Positions 51,001 to 62,565 of a DNA stretch of 64,000 nucleotides are shown here, in pieces; the stretch's first letter is position 1, and each line of letters starts with the position of its first letter. The position numbers and the translations under genes were made by a program. A model generated the notes under the pieces. That model did not search any database. It was not told the DNA's origin and saw nothing but the letters and a program-made list of their open reading frames with translations. Origin of the DNA: Rhizophagus clarus (lineage: Eukaryota > Glomeromycota > Glomeromycetes > Glomerales > Glomeraceae). Where the stretch lies: the NCBI GenBank assembly GCA_015698045.1, contig BLAL01000213.1:62001-126000 (forward strand). Direction: 5' to 3'.

Positions 51001-52348
51001 AGAAGTAAGTTTTCTTAACAATCCTTTAAAATCTTTATCTATTATATGAGATGATTTCCTAAAAATTATATATATATATTTTTTTTAGACATATCCGTTC
51101 CTAAAAGAGCAGCATTAAATTTTATTATACGTGCTGAAACTTTTATGCAAAAATTACTAAGAGAAGTCCCAGACTTCGCTCCAGAATTGATAACCTCCGA
51201 AGCACGTGAATGGTACAAACGATGTCTTGGTACTATATCGGACTTTTATAATCCACCAAGACGTCCATGTACTTGGACAGCATACACAACAAATTGTTTT
51301 TACTATGAAGTTAACAATCTATCAGAAAGACCTAGTATTAATGAAACGATTGAAAAGATTAAAGAATGTGAACGAATTAGAATCAGTCGACTGACAGCGG
51401 TTGATCGTGCTGCGACTGAAGCAAAATTAAATTCAACTTACTGGAATATAGCAATGATTAAACGACCAACGGATGGTGTGACATTTCAAACCAGAGTTAG
51501 GTGGATAACCACGAATGGATGGTTCACATTCAATCAGTTAGCTCAAGCTTGGGTTTATGATGATGAGCGTTCTCCGTTGAGTCACCTTGAACCATACATC
51601 AAGGAAAAAGTTAAACATATGGAAAAAGAAATACGTAAAGAAGATATAGCCTCAAGGTAATTATAATAATTTGCCATGTTTTTTTTTTTTATAAAATTCA
51701 TTTATATATTTATATATTTATTAACTCATCAATTATAATGTTACAGAATCAAGGATCATCCAGAATATCAAGCGATATTTACAGAAATCGATGAAGATGC
51801 TGATTTCTTTTTACGTGATACATACGAAATCTCTACTATATATAAGGTAATTATTATTATTAATTATGATTACAATCATATTAAACGAATAGCAATAATA
51901 ATAATGTCTAATGCCAAAAATTTTATTTTAGGTTTCAAATTTATACAAAGCTCACGTAGAAGATGTCAAACCTGGTATTGATCCCGATAAAGTTGTGCGA
52001 CAAGTCATCGATCTCATTAGAGATGTTAAGACTGGCGTGATAAGTAAAAGTAGTTTGTTCGTTGCAGATCGTGAAAGATTCGCCGAAGAAGAAGATGATG
52101 ATGATGATAATGTCATTGTCGGAAACGTAAACAACAGATTTATCATTGCTATTGGAAACAACAATAACAACAATGGTAATAACAATTATGTTCCCGTTCC
52201 AAATTTGAACGCGAACGCGACCATGACAACAACCACAACCACGACCACTTTTGCCGCTGCTGTTGCTGCTGCAACTGCATCAATTACAGCCAACAATAAT
52301 AACAATTCAACGACGGTCATACCAAATAATGGTGGTTCATCAGTTTAA
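48080..52348 (+). CDS. Large F-box protein
   Basis: Ten exons: 48080-48407, 48660-48898, 49086-49262, 49351-49662, 49760-50551, 50641-50773, 50852-51004, 51089-51656, 51747-51846 and 51932-52348; all phases agree and the product is 1072 aa. The N-terminus is basic and highly charged (R-R-S-L-R-I-Q-R-R-D-D-R-R-R; S-R-R-S-K-K-K-K). The F-box spans about 93-140 (L-L-S-M-P-L-D-L-L-L-Y-L-L-E-F-L-G, then S-L-A-A-M-E-R-T-S-K-S-L-Y), with the first intron inside it. Two C-x2-C pairs follow (C-T-V-C-G near 204 and L-C-R-F-C near 222) and could bind zinc. The rest is Lys/Glu-rich helix with a D/E-R-R tail and an N/T/A-rich C-terminus (N-N-N-N-G-N-N-N-Y, A-A-A-V-A-A-A). F-box proteins bring substrates to SCF ubiquitin ligases. 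The substrate is unknown; no WD or LRR repeats were seen. Confidence 0.85.
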
Positions 52349-53133
52349 TTATGATTAATAATTGTACTATTACACTAATTTGATAATATGGTAATTTTAC
52401 TTATGGTAATTGTTATACTTTATAGGTTAATAGGCTAATAAATAATATTCGTATTTACAAATTAGTGAATTGGTTTAATTATAGTTTTTTTTAAAAAAAA
52501 GACAATTAAATTTCGGGACACAAAAAAAAAAAAAAAAAAAAATTAATTTTTTTTTATATTAAAACCCTTTCAAATAATTCCCATTTGCTTTCTGCATATA
52601 GTAGTTTGATTTTTATCTTTCCTACTTTATCCTTTTCTATTGCACAAAAAAAAAAGTTCGCATTTCCTTTTTTTTTTTTTTAAAAAAAAAAAATAAAATA
52701 AAATAAAATAAAAATAAAAAAGAATATAAAATTGTTAAAATTATTTAAATTCTCGTTAATTAATTAAATATTTTAAAATCAGATCAATTATTAATCAAGA
52801 TTTTATTTTTATTGTGAAATCTTGAAATTTTTGACCAAGTACAATTGTTAAAAATCGGTTATACACGTAGTGTAATGAACCAATCTGAAAAAATGGAGAG
52901 TTTGATTATGTAAATTAAATACTAATTTTGATGAAGTTTCACACCACGAATTGATTGATAGTATGAGATATCTCAAAATTCCAAATAATTTTAACCAAAC
53001 TAATAAAAAAATTCAAAATTAATTAATAAAATTCCACATTGGTAATAAGGGAGTAATTAATCTGTTGTTTACCTTATATAAAAAAAATTAACTCTCCTTT
53101 AAATAATCATTAAAATATACAAAGGGTATTACA

Positions 53134-53174
<41 letters not shown>

Positions 53175-53209
53175 ACACATATATAAAATGTAAAATTAAT
53201 TAATATAAA
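52349..53209. other. Convergent 3' region of the F-box gene and LSM1
   Basis: About 860 bp of AT-rich sequence with A and T runs and an (AT)n microsatellite (53137-53170); no gene. Confidence 0.6.
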
Positions 53210-53752
53210 TCAATATAAATCAGTTTCAGTAAAGTCCACACTAAATCCTTGATCATGTAATAATTTGTTCTTAAGTTTTTCACGTTTTTGTCTTGCTTCC
53301 ATTTCCTCTCGTTGTGCTGATAGAATTTCATCAACTGGTACCTGTCTAAGCGGTAATTCATCTTCTTTATCAAGATCCTTAATGGGTAAAAAAATTTTTT
53401 TTTTTTTTTAGTAAATGTAAATTTAAAGGATTCATAAAATCATAAGATAGAATTATTTTTTTAAAAAGAAAACTCTCTTACAATTTCACCTAATAAAACC
53501 ACATTTTCGCCTCTAATTATAAAAATTCCTCGCGGTATATCTCCATACGCGTCACCAACATATATGCGTTCTATCGTATCTTGTAAAACTAAATTTGCTA
53601 TAAAAAAAAAAAAAGTGAATTTCAACAATTTTAATATATTTCTTTTTATAATATATATAATAAACAAAGAATATCTTTTTTACCAAATTGATCAAAAGAC
53701 CTTAATACACCAATAAGTTTGCGACCATCTCGAAGTACTACTAACAATTTTC

Positions 53753-53786
<34 letters not shown>

Positions 53787-53855
53787 TTATATTTTTATAA
53801 CTTAATATAAATTATATTATATAATTTACATTTTAAAAAAAAAAAGGGTATAATT

Positions 53856-53893
<38 letters not shown>

Positions 53894-53962
53894 CTTACTA
53901 TCAACACTATCTACTAAACTTGCAGAAGTTGTGAAAATTTGTCCCGGAATAAAATTATCCAT
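53210..53962 (-). CDS. LSM1: Sm-like protein Lsm1
   Basis: Four exons on the minus strand: 53962-53899, 53752-53684, 53597-53482 and 53377-53210; phases 1, 1, 0; 138 aa. Sm1 is [27 protein letters not shown], and Sm2 contains [19 protein letters not shown]. The [10 protein letters not shown] pattern and the charged helical tail ([12 protein letters not shown]) identify Lsm1 rather than other Lsm proteins. Lsm1 forms the cytoplasmic Lsm1-7 ring that binds the 3' end of deadenylated mRNA and promotes decapping in P-bodies. The first two introns contain long A/T runs. It converges on the F-box gene. Confidence 0.94.
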
Positions 53963-56569
53963 TATATTTGTTTTTTTTTTTAAACGAAATTAAAGAAGAA
54001 ATGATGATCGACAGTCCCGCAAATTTATGTACAGTATATGGTTTATTTCATTTTCACGTGATCATATGTCAACCTTGGTAAGTTTGACATTGTAACTCTC
54101 TGGCCGGAATTATCGATGTATATTTATATTTTGCATTTTATTAATTAAAAAAATTATACAGTATTATATATAACAAGTTGCAATTTATATCAAATGGTAA
54201 AAGTTGTAATACCGGACCTATTAGCATAAACTTTCGAATAACTATATGACTAGACTATTGACTAGACTATAATACTATAATTAAAGTCATACATAATACC
54301 ATAACTAGACTATAATTCTGTAACTAATATAATTATCTTATATAATCAATACATCCAGCAAAAATTATATTTAATATCATTTGCAACAGAAAAAAAGAAA
54401 TCTTCCAAATGTAAGATGATAATTATCCAATTAATAAAGCCCATATCTTCTAAACAAGTGTGTGCTATTTTTTCTAACGAGAATAGTCTCTCTTAATAGG
54501 ATGTAGCTATATTTTTGCAAGTAATGTATGCAATGAGTTTTTGTTACGAGAATAAATTGTTAGGTGGTTGATTCTCTTATAGGCATACTTACATGATTTT
54601 AACTAAATGTGTTGTCCCTTGTACATTAAAGGATTCTTTATCTGTTGTTGATATCTGTGGTCAAAAATTAATTGCCCACCTTGTCCAATTGCCCACCTTG
54701 TCCACTGAGCGTAGATAATATTCTAGGTGAAAACCTACGAAGTAAAGTGTTCTCTTAATGAGGTAGGATACATAAAACGGAATTTATTGCAATGAAATAT
54801 GCAACAACTTTAACCCTTGTTAGATAAATCAAATAATGAAAAACAATATTCCGCTCGTACCTTATGTTAAAAGTAATTTCACCACGATCCTCTATTTTTT
54901 CAGTATGTAAATATCAATGTTCTTTTTATTGGAAATGCAATACAAAAAATGAATTGTTTACATAATCTAGTATTTTGATGTAGCTATTCGTGTTCGATGG
55001 TTGGTGTTTTCATCATGTGTACTCTAGATCAATAGACTTTTTTTAAACTCTTAAGAAATATTTGCATAACTTGTCCTTTCGTTTGGCTAATGTTACCGTG
55101 ATGCAGGTGATCTGTTGAAATTGCTTCTCGATATATAGGTATCCGAACTTATCATATGATTCGGGTTGTAATTATATATTGAACTCCCTTAATCCTGTCC
55201 AAGTTCTTCATGACATCATGTCTCCTTCACATGTAATAACCTGATTAGGAGGAACATTTATAACAATTAGCTTTATTTCATTAGAAACAATATTACTAAA
55301 GAGAAGTTTCCATCGCTTTTTGATCATAGACCCAAATTCGCAAACATTTCTTTCCGTAGAACTTTCAATCAGATAGCTCGTATCAGAAGGAGGGCAATAA
55401 CTGATTGCAAACATTTTGTTATTCATTGTAATGGAAGACCAACGTAAACAAAAAGTGATACTAACCTTCGATTTTAACAACTATGTGGAGATTAGATTTG
55501 GGGAGATTTTCTTTCCAAATATCTTCGATTTTAAATATGGCAATATTTCGTTGCTATCAGAAAGATCAAAACTGGGAATTATATTATCGCTTCCTATCTG
55601 CATATTTGTACGTTACAATCTGAGGTCACTTGCACCAACAGTCCAAGCTTTTTCAGCTTTAATACGTCATTTGAGTTGGCCAATTAATTTGTTTCTTTAA
55701 TTTTGATAGATTATATTTCTGAATGGCTTCGCTAGAACTAGTTAATTGATGCCGATAGAACGCGTTTTTCCGTGTTGAAAGAAACACATGAATTAGCATA
55801 TTAGATTTTCTGTATTCATATATCATCAAGGAAACTTTTTTTAGCCACGAGTCCAGTTCAAATTTGTTGACAAAATACAATACGATACGCTATAAATTTG
55901 ATAAGACCATGATACCAGTTCGTTTATTGACTTTTTGAGTGAGACACAATATCATGTCTAGTTTTAGTCAACAGTTATCTTACAATAATAACAATTCATA
56001 ACATTTAACCTAGTAAAATCCTGTCGAAATTTTACGTTGTTTGCATTCCGTGATCTAGCAAGGTCCTCAGAAAATCTATAAAAAATTTGGTCATTTTGCA
56101 TTTTGCACAAAATCAAAAAAGCCAAATATGGTCAACTGTACGACCGAAATAGTAATTAATAATTACTCGTGAGAATTTATACTCGTGCATGCTATCATTT
56201 CTTTCGCTATTCGCTATTGATAAACTTATAACAAGCCGGCTGAGTCTATTTAATTGTCATGGAGGTTTTTACAAGTGTATATATACCCTCAAAAAAACTC
56301 TTTCACCTTTTTTTTTTAACGTCTTTTTAACTTACATTTGTTCATTCTTATTAGCAATATGATCAAAATAGAATCAACGTTCAACTGTTACGTTCTAAGT
56401 AAGTTCTTCTGGCACTTTCATTTCACATTGAAATTTACAATGAAGGCGGCATAAGATACCCCGACTTGGCAACGATGAATATGAGCTTAATGCTTTCATG
56501 GTTGGAATTATCTTAAATTTATTTGTAGTAGGAATAAGTTTGATGTTTCTGTCATGCGCTGATGCGCTG
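53963..56569. other. Mostly gene-free stretch with unrecognised coding-like remnants
   Basis: On the minus strand, 55208-55480 and its extension to about 54950 read like a broken protein (V-P-P-N-Q-V-I-T-C-E-G-D-M-M-S, then R-T-W-T-G-L-R-E-F after a stop). I do not recognise the family. A 17-base direct repeat (ATTGCCCACCTTGTCCA, twice) lies at about 54669-54702. Confidence 0.5.
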
Positions 56570-58385
56570 GAGAGTTAATATCAAGGAAAAAGAGATCAGA
56601 GATAAAAATGTTTCTACCGAAGAAGACGTTGAACAAAAACTTGATGGAAAAGAAATGGAACATGAAGAACTGTTTGAAGAATATTTTCACGATGAATTAA
56701 TTAATCAAAAATTTAAAGTGACTTATTGAGGAGGGTATTAAGAGGAGGGCTGTGTTAAAGTGTCTTTCTGACGTATTTGATGCATTAAACATACCATTGC
56801 AACAACGTAACTTCGAAGATGCAATGCTTAGGATAAAAGAGACAATATACAGTACAATCAAATTACGGGTCGAACGGGAAAATCGAACTACTGGTGTCTC
56901 GTCAGTGGTGGAGCACCGGGGATAGGTATTGTTTCTTTGAGCTTTTCCTGGTAAACAATTTATATCAGTTACTCATTATCTAAAGCAGATAATAAAGAGT
57001 CGTTCAAGTGCGGTTCAAAGTGCGCGTGACAACCCACTGGTGTCTCTCAGAAGCTGAAGCATTGTGGGACATTGTTTCCACATGTATGCATGTTTTTTAA
57101 TTCCCGCTTTAATGTCTCTGCAAAATAATCCATAATCCGAACAATGGATTCAGTGGCAACTTCCGAAGTCAATACATAGGTATTCAAAATGGGTGTCAAT
57201 ACTTCGTTTATAAGCACCCTGGATATACTCAGGCATGTCTTTTCTGACTTGATTAAAAAGCTCCTCCCCATATCGAGTTTTACCTATTTACAAGATAAGA
57301 GAAAATGGGACTTTTAGACATTTTCATTAGAGTTAAGGACGCTCTTAATAGGCAGTATAACATAGGAAACTGTGCTGGAACCAACAGAGCAGTTGCTATG
57401 AAGCTCATGTATTATTGCATTGAAGGTATTGCCATTGACCCTAATGAATGTTTGGATGATAATAATAAAGATCTTACAATCAGAAGCCTAGGGCTTGATA
57501 ATCATATTATTCTCTCCTCTGTTGGCGGCTATGCCTTATTAATATGCCCTTCTATTTTATTTGTATATATAATGACGTTCTATGTGTTGTTGATCCTGAA
57601 CTTGCGAAAAAGTTCTATGATGAAAAATTTTATTGAAAAGAATGGGAGTTTTTCGTGGCATACCATGAAAAAGAATGCATTGACTTTACGACAACTATAT
57701 CCCGGTGCTGATTTGGATGTTAACTTTGATATGAGCGTAAAATTGAAACCCCTTCGTGTATGTGCAGCAAATGAACAATTTCCAGACAAAACAGAATTAA
57801 CAGACAAACACGATGGTAAATCAATCAACTGGAAGAGTGGTGATTTAGTAGTTGTCAATGATAAATCAGCTCCATTCGCTGATGTATTTCTTCTTAGAGA
57901 AGGTCAGGATACTGATCGTACATGCATAATTATGAACCAATGCAAATGGGATTACGGTCAGCTAAGATAACCGCGGATAAAATTAAGAAAAATCAACAAA
58001 TTTCGTGATTATATTGAAAAAATGGTAATTATATGCCTATTACAATTGTTTTTACTTCGCAACCATATGCTGAGGTAAAGGAACAACAGGGTGTTTTGGT
58101 AGTTTCAAAAGAAAAGTTTAAAGAACACTTTGGACCTGTTTTTTTTTCTCGGGCGTCATTCGCCATTACGAGAAATATAAATCCCAACTTCTGGGATATA
58201 AATGGTTGAAAACCGTTCTTATGGGTATTGACGATGTTTATATTAAAAATGGAATTGAAAAACGGTCGTATTTTGGCGATGATGACTTTTATGAAAAAAT
58301 CCCAGAGATTGAAAAAAAAAACATCAAAAAATTGGATTTTATCCATATGATGTGTCGGCAAGTTACCCATTGAAAACCGCGACAA
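56570..58385 (+). pseudogene. P-loop ATPase plus nuclease-like gene, rearranged and broken
   Basis: The plus strand from 56570 encodes an acidic start region and, near 56905, the first half of a Walker A motif (S-G-G-A-P-G-I-G), then loses the frame. The continuation of that motif (G-K-T-R-Y-G-E-E) is on the minus strand just below 57300, so the segment between appears inverted. Beyond it, the plus ORF 57305-57970 carries a hydrophobic strand and a C-terminal region ending P-F-A-D-V-F-L-L ... M-N-Q-C-K-W-D-Y-G, which has the D...Q-x-K spacing of PD-(D/E)XK nucleases. After a stop, 58030-58200 continues in another frame (V-F-T-S-Q-P-Y, V-V-S-K-E-K-F-K-E-H-F-G-P-V-F). The ATPase-nuclease layout resembles Crinkler/CR-type effectors of fungi and oomycetes. 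It is clearly broken in this window. Confidence 0.6.
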
Positions 58386-59599
58386 CGTTTACCTACAAAA
58401 AAAAATGAGGATTAAAAAATCGCTCATTAATGCTCAATTTTTATAATAAAAATCATTTTTTCATATTTTTAAGTTGAAGATCAGCAGACTTTATTAAAAA
58501 AAAATTTTTATGATATAAATTCACTATTATTTTGACTTCAAAATATCGATTATAATGGTTTTTATAATATTTTACTATTTCTTCACCAAAAATTGTTCTA
58601 GGTCATCAAGATTTTTTAGAATTTCCTTCTCTATCTTATTTTCTATGATAAAATATGAATTTTCAATAGGAATTATTCAATGGAAGCTTAAGTACATCTG
58701 AAAAATATTATTGAAGAAAAAAGTTAATAAATTGACTATTATACCCAAATTATTGTCTTGTTGGAAGTGCCAGCAATAACCAAGCATCTGGAAAGATCTC
58801 AGGGGCATGTGCACAAAAAATCTTTCACACAAAACTCAGTATTCATGATTCATTTGAACAAAATAAACTTCTTTTCTTTCAAATAAAAGTCATTTCATAC
58901 CGTGTTTTTTCATAAAATCTTTAAACAAATTATAAACCGACCTTTCTCGATTATTTCAACATTTCACAGTGTTCCCAAAGAATTAAGTGGTTGTTTAATC
59001 GGTAAACAAAATTTTTTCCCATCAGTTATTATTATATTTTGTGTTCAAGTAACATGATTTTGCTTGTATTGTTCAATCAATATAGGAGTGTGAAGTTTTT
59101 TTTTACATAATCGATCCTTGAAGGACGTTTCCAATTGCTTTATATGATATTTCTGTGCCTATATTTTTCAAATTTATTGCTAAATTTCTTGTAGAAAGAG
59201 ATTTATAGTGTCTTAACTCTTAAATATTGACAGAACGTATCTTGTGTATTTATGATAAATTTTTTTGAGTCTTCTATTCCTTCTAGGGTGCTATAAAACT
59301 CGATTTTTGTTATTTTATAAATTGTTAACAACGATATATTCATGAGTTTATGTAATTATTTGGTATTCAATTTGCCGTTATTTAGTAAATGTAATGGTGC
59401 AAAAGCAGCATAATTAGTAGCATAATTAACCTGATTGATAGCAAGCATTTGAAAATCAAGCTAATAAAAGTTAAAGGTCACTCGGGACTTTTGCTTAAAT
59501 TTTTACGAATACAGTTCACCCTCTCTATAACGAATTTTATATATCGAATACCTTACTATAACGTTACAGGCTATTTTTTTTCCAGCTTTTTATTTCACC
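58386..59599. other. Gene-free AT-rich stretch
   Basis: No gene. Near its end, 59513-59560 reads CAGTTCACCCTCTCTATAACG, which resembles the inverted-repeat end of pogo/Tc1-like elements, but no partner end was found. Confidence 0.5.
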
Positions 59600-60575
59600 A
59601 TGTCCATTTCTGATGATATCACGCAAAACGAGACTGTGGAAGACATAAAAAAATTTGATAACAAGTCTCTTATTAAATTTTTAAAAAAGAATACCCCACT
59701 TAAAGAAGAATACCTTAATATCCTTTGTGAACAAGATGTAGACGGTTATTCCTTTCTCCATGCAACTGAAGAAACGTTTCTAAGATATGGATTGAAAGGA
59801 GGTCCAGCGACGTTTCTTGTAAATTTTGCCAAGAAGTGTAGAGAAGAAAAAAAAAATTCTTCGTATAAGACTATAAAAGACTTACGCAGTGTCTTAGAAA
59901 AGTTTGGGATTGACAGTAACAGATTAGTCGACCTTCCTCAATTTACACCACCTTTCTTCTCACTCACTGATGAGGAAGTAGAATTACAACAATGTATTAC
60001 AGAGATAAAATGTAGGTTGCGTAACATGGGACCTGTAATTTCTGATAGTAACGAGGCATTGCGTAATGAGTTCGTTTCACCAATTCTTCATGCTGCACTT
60101 AATATTGTAAGGAGAATAACTAATAAAGAAATTGTTTTGTATCCTCGATTTGAAATCATGAGTGATGAAAACACTGGTCGTGTTGAATATGGAGTAAAGT
60201 CACTTGAAGAATTAATTTGTATTACTGAAAGCAAGCAATACTTTGTTAATATAGGTTTCATTCAAAATGTTGTCCAATGTGAAAGTGCCCTACAAACTAA
60301 TAAAAAAAAAACGTAAGGCAGGCATTGCTTTTAGGAATTGCGATTATCTTTATCGTATCATTACAACAGCAACAGATTGGTATTTTATATTTTACAGTAC
60401 AGAAAAATTTTCAAGTACAAGTAAAAATCCAATCAATATCAAGTTTTCTGAGACTGCTTTAACAGAAAATTCAGAGGAGGAATTAGAGTTAAGCAAAAAT
60501 GTAAAACGGGTATTGGAAGTTATTGTTGGTCTATTGAAGGATAAAGTGGAGGATGTTACTAACTCAAGTTTCTAG
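59600..60575 (+). CDS. SAM-domain protein with PD-(D/E)XK-like nuclease domain; frameshift in an A10 run
   Basis: Residues about 15-78 form a SAM-like helical domain (S-L-I-K-F-L-K-K, D-V-D-G-Y-S-F-L, A-T-E-E-T-F-L-R-Y-G-L, G-P-A-T-F-L). From about 130, a nuclease-like fold follows: F-V-S-P-I-L, then G-R-V-E-Y-G-V with L-I-C-I-T-E-S-K-Q (the E-x-K pair; Glu replaces the usual Asp), Q-N-V-V-Q, and, in the next frame, I-T-T-A-T-D-W-Y-F. The first ORF stops at 60315, while the second part reads on in another frame to TAG at 60575. The switch falls in an A10 run (60302-60311). Losing one A would restore a single frame of about 324 residues. Options are sequencing error, recent frameshift or transcript slippage. 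The function is unknown. Confidence 0.75.
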
Positions 60576-62277
60576 AGAGTCAACCTATAAAAAGGAGTTA
60601 GCAACACTTTTAAATTTTTTAAAAAAAAGAGTCTCTCGTCACAATAAAATTACTGTTTAAAATCACTAATCTATAAAAAATCATCCGTTAACAAATAACA
60701 ATACAATAAGAATTTTTTTTTAGAACGTTATTTACGTAAATAACGTGATTTCTGTAATTTACGGTACTACATTGAAAAGTGGTGCTGATTGGGTCATATG
60801 TTCTTTATAAATCAGAAATTAAGGAAGATTTTACGAGATGTTGCACAAATTTCTGACGTGAATTTTCATCATAAAATCAAGCACGATATGTTGATAATTT
60901 GACTTTTTGATAACAAGTAACGCCTGAAAGGTAAAACTGGAACTTGAATATGTCCAGTCAATCAGGTAGTGGAATTGTGACCACTAACCGCTATTTGACA
61001 TTTTTTACAGACGTAATGCCGAAATCGTGATTAATTCGCGGAGAAGTATATTAGCAGTTAACGATCAAGGCAATCTAATAAAATTATTAATTATGTTTAA
61101 TATCAAATTTTATGTAGAGTCCTTCATTTTTTTTTTTTTTTTTTTTTTTGAGAATCTAGAGTTGAACGTGAAAAAAACTTGCCCTTTTATAAAAAATTTG
61201 GATCTTTTGATTTCACATGATTTTAATTTTAATTTAATATATAATAAGAGTAAATAAATGGAAATTTGTTTCATAAATGTTACGCGAAAAGAATTTAGAA
61301 CTTTCTAAATAATTTATTTACTTTATTATTTACTTATAGCTCAATAACATTATTTTGTATAAATACAACCTTTGTAGGAGGAGAAATTCGCTTAATAAAA
61401 TAATAAAGATTTGTCAATTAGTGGTTTCACTAAAAATAATTATTGATTTAGATTCATTATGAACTGATAATTATTGACAATAATTTATTAAACCAAGCGT
61501 GTAAAATGTTAGGATGGATGGCCGACGTTCCTACACTGTTAGTTTTTATTAGTTTATTTATTTAGTGTGACGCGGAATACTTTGAGAAAAGAATATTTAA
61601 TATTATAAAGAAAGTATTTAATGATTGAAGAAGTGTATGAAAGATATTGAGATAGGCTCATCACCAGAGATTCTATGTATGAGAAACAATCTATGGTGAA
61701 GTAGTTCATGATTTAAAAATTCGTGGCTATTGAGTTTATCAGAATTAATAAGAAATATTTAAGAAAGAAATAATGATTTTGAAAAACGTTATTTTTTCAT
61801 TAAAAATTACGAATTTATGTTATAAATATCTCAAGTTTTTACTAAGTCCTATAAAAAAAAGTAAAATAGATAGATTATTTAACAAACTAACTATTTTTTA
61901 ATATAATAAAAATTATAATACAATTTTGTTTATTGCAATATCAGATATAATGATTAACAACTTTTTTTAAATATTTCTTATTTTTTAATTTAAATGATGA
62001 AAATCATTCTTTAAATATAAATTTAAATAAATACGACCAATAATTTTATTTGACCAGTTCTGGCAAGATATTTATTCTTAATGAAACAATATTTTATATA
62101 AATGAATGTAGTAAGATAAAAGAAATACAATAAACAAATGTGACGTAGTTGAATTAAGGTATATTATGCATTTATTTGAAACTTGTCAACGAAACAAATA
62201 AATAAAAATACATGCAATATGAAATAAGTAAATAAATATATTAGAAATAAAATATGTAAAAAAAAAACAGTAGCTCT
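60576..62277. other. Gene-free AT-rich stretch with one palindrome
   Basis: No gene. Perfect palindrome at 60725-60746, and T20-type runs near 61125. Confidence 0.55.
60725..60746. repeat. Perfect 22-bp palindrome
   Basis: The sequence ACGTTATTTAC followed by its exact reverse complement GTAAATAACGT. Confidence 0.85.
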
Positions 62278-62565
62278 TCATTGTGTGGGGAGACTACGAG
62301 TTTTTTGCGACATAATATTTTCCTTGTAAATAACTTCACTATGGTAATATGACTTTGTTTCTGCTTCTTCGTAGACAACTTCGTTACGATAGTGTGACTT
62401 CATTGTTGTTTCATTTATAGTGTATTCTTCGTCACGGTTTTTTGAGAATTCTAAATTCAGTAAATTGCCACATTGTATTTTCGTGTTATAGCCACGACCA
62501 ATACCAAATCTTACGGTTAAAAAAATAAGGAATGCAATTACAATATTTGCAATGTCTTTATCCAT
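62278..62565 (-). CDS. Small possible membrane protein with a duplicated motif
   Basis: 95 aa, single exon. A hydrophobic N-terminus (I-A-N-I-V-I-A-F-L-I-F-L-T-V) could be a signal anchor. The C-terminal half contains two related blocks, T-M-K-S-H-Y-R-N-E-V-V-Y-E-E and T-K-S-Y-Y-H-S-E-V-I-Y-K-E, rich in Tyr and charged residues. No family is recognised. It could be a chance ORF; the internal duplication and N-terminal helix are the only support. Confidence 0.4.
   Translation of the reverse strand: MDKDIANIVIAFLIFLTVRFGIGRGYNTKIQCGNLLNLEFSKNRDEEYTINETTMKSHYRNEVVYEEAETKSYYHSEVIYKENIMSQKTRSLPTQ

Noticed and set aside
61027-61257. 76-aa ORF with a poly-Phe centre
   Set aside because: Runs through a T20 tract; no homology pattern.
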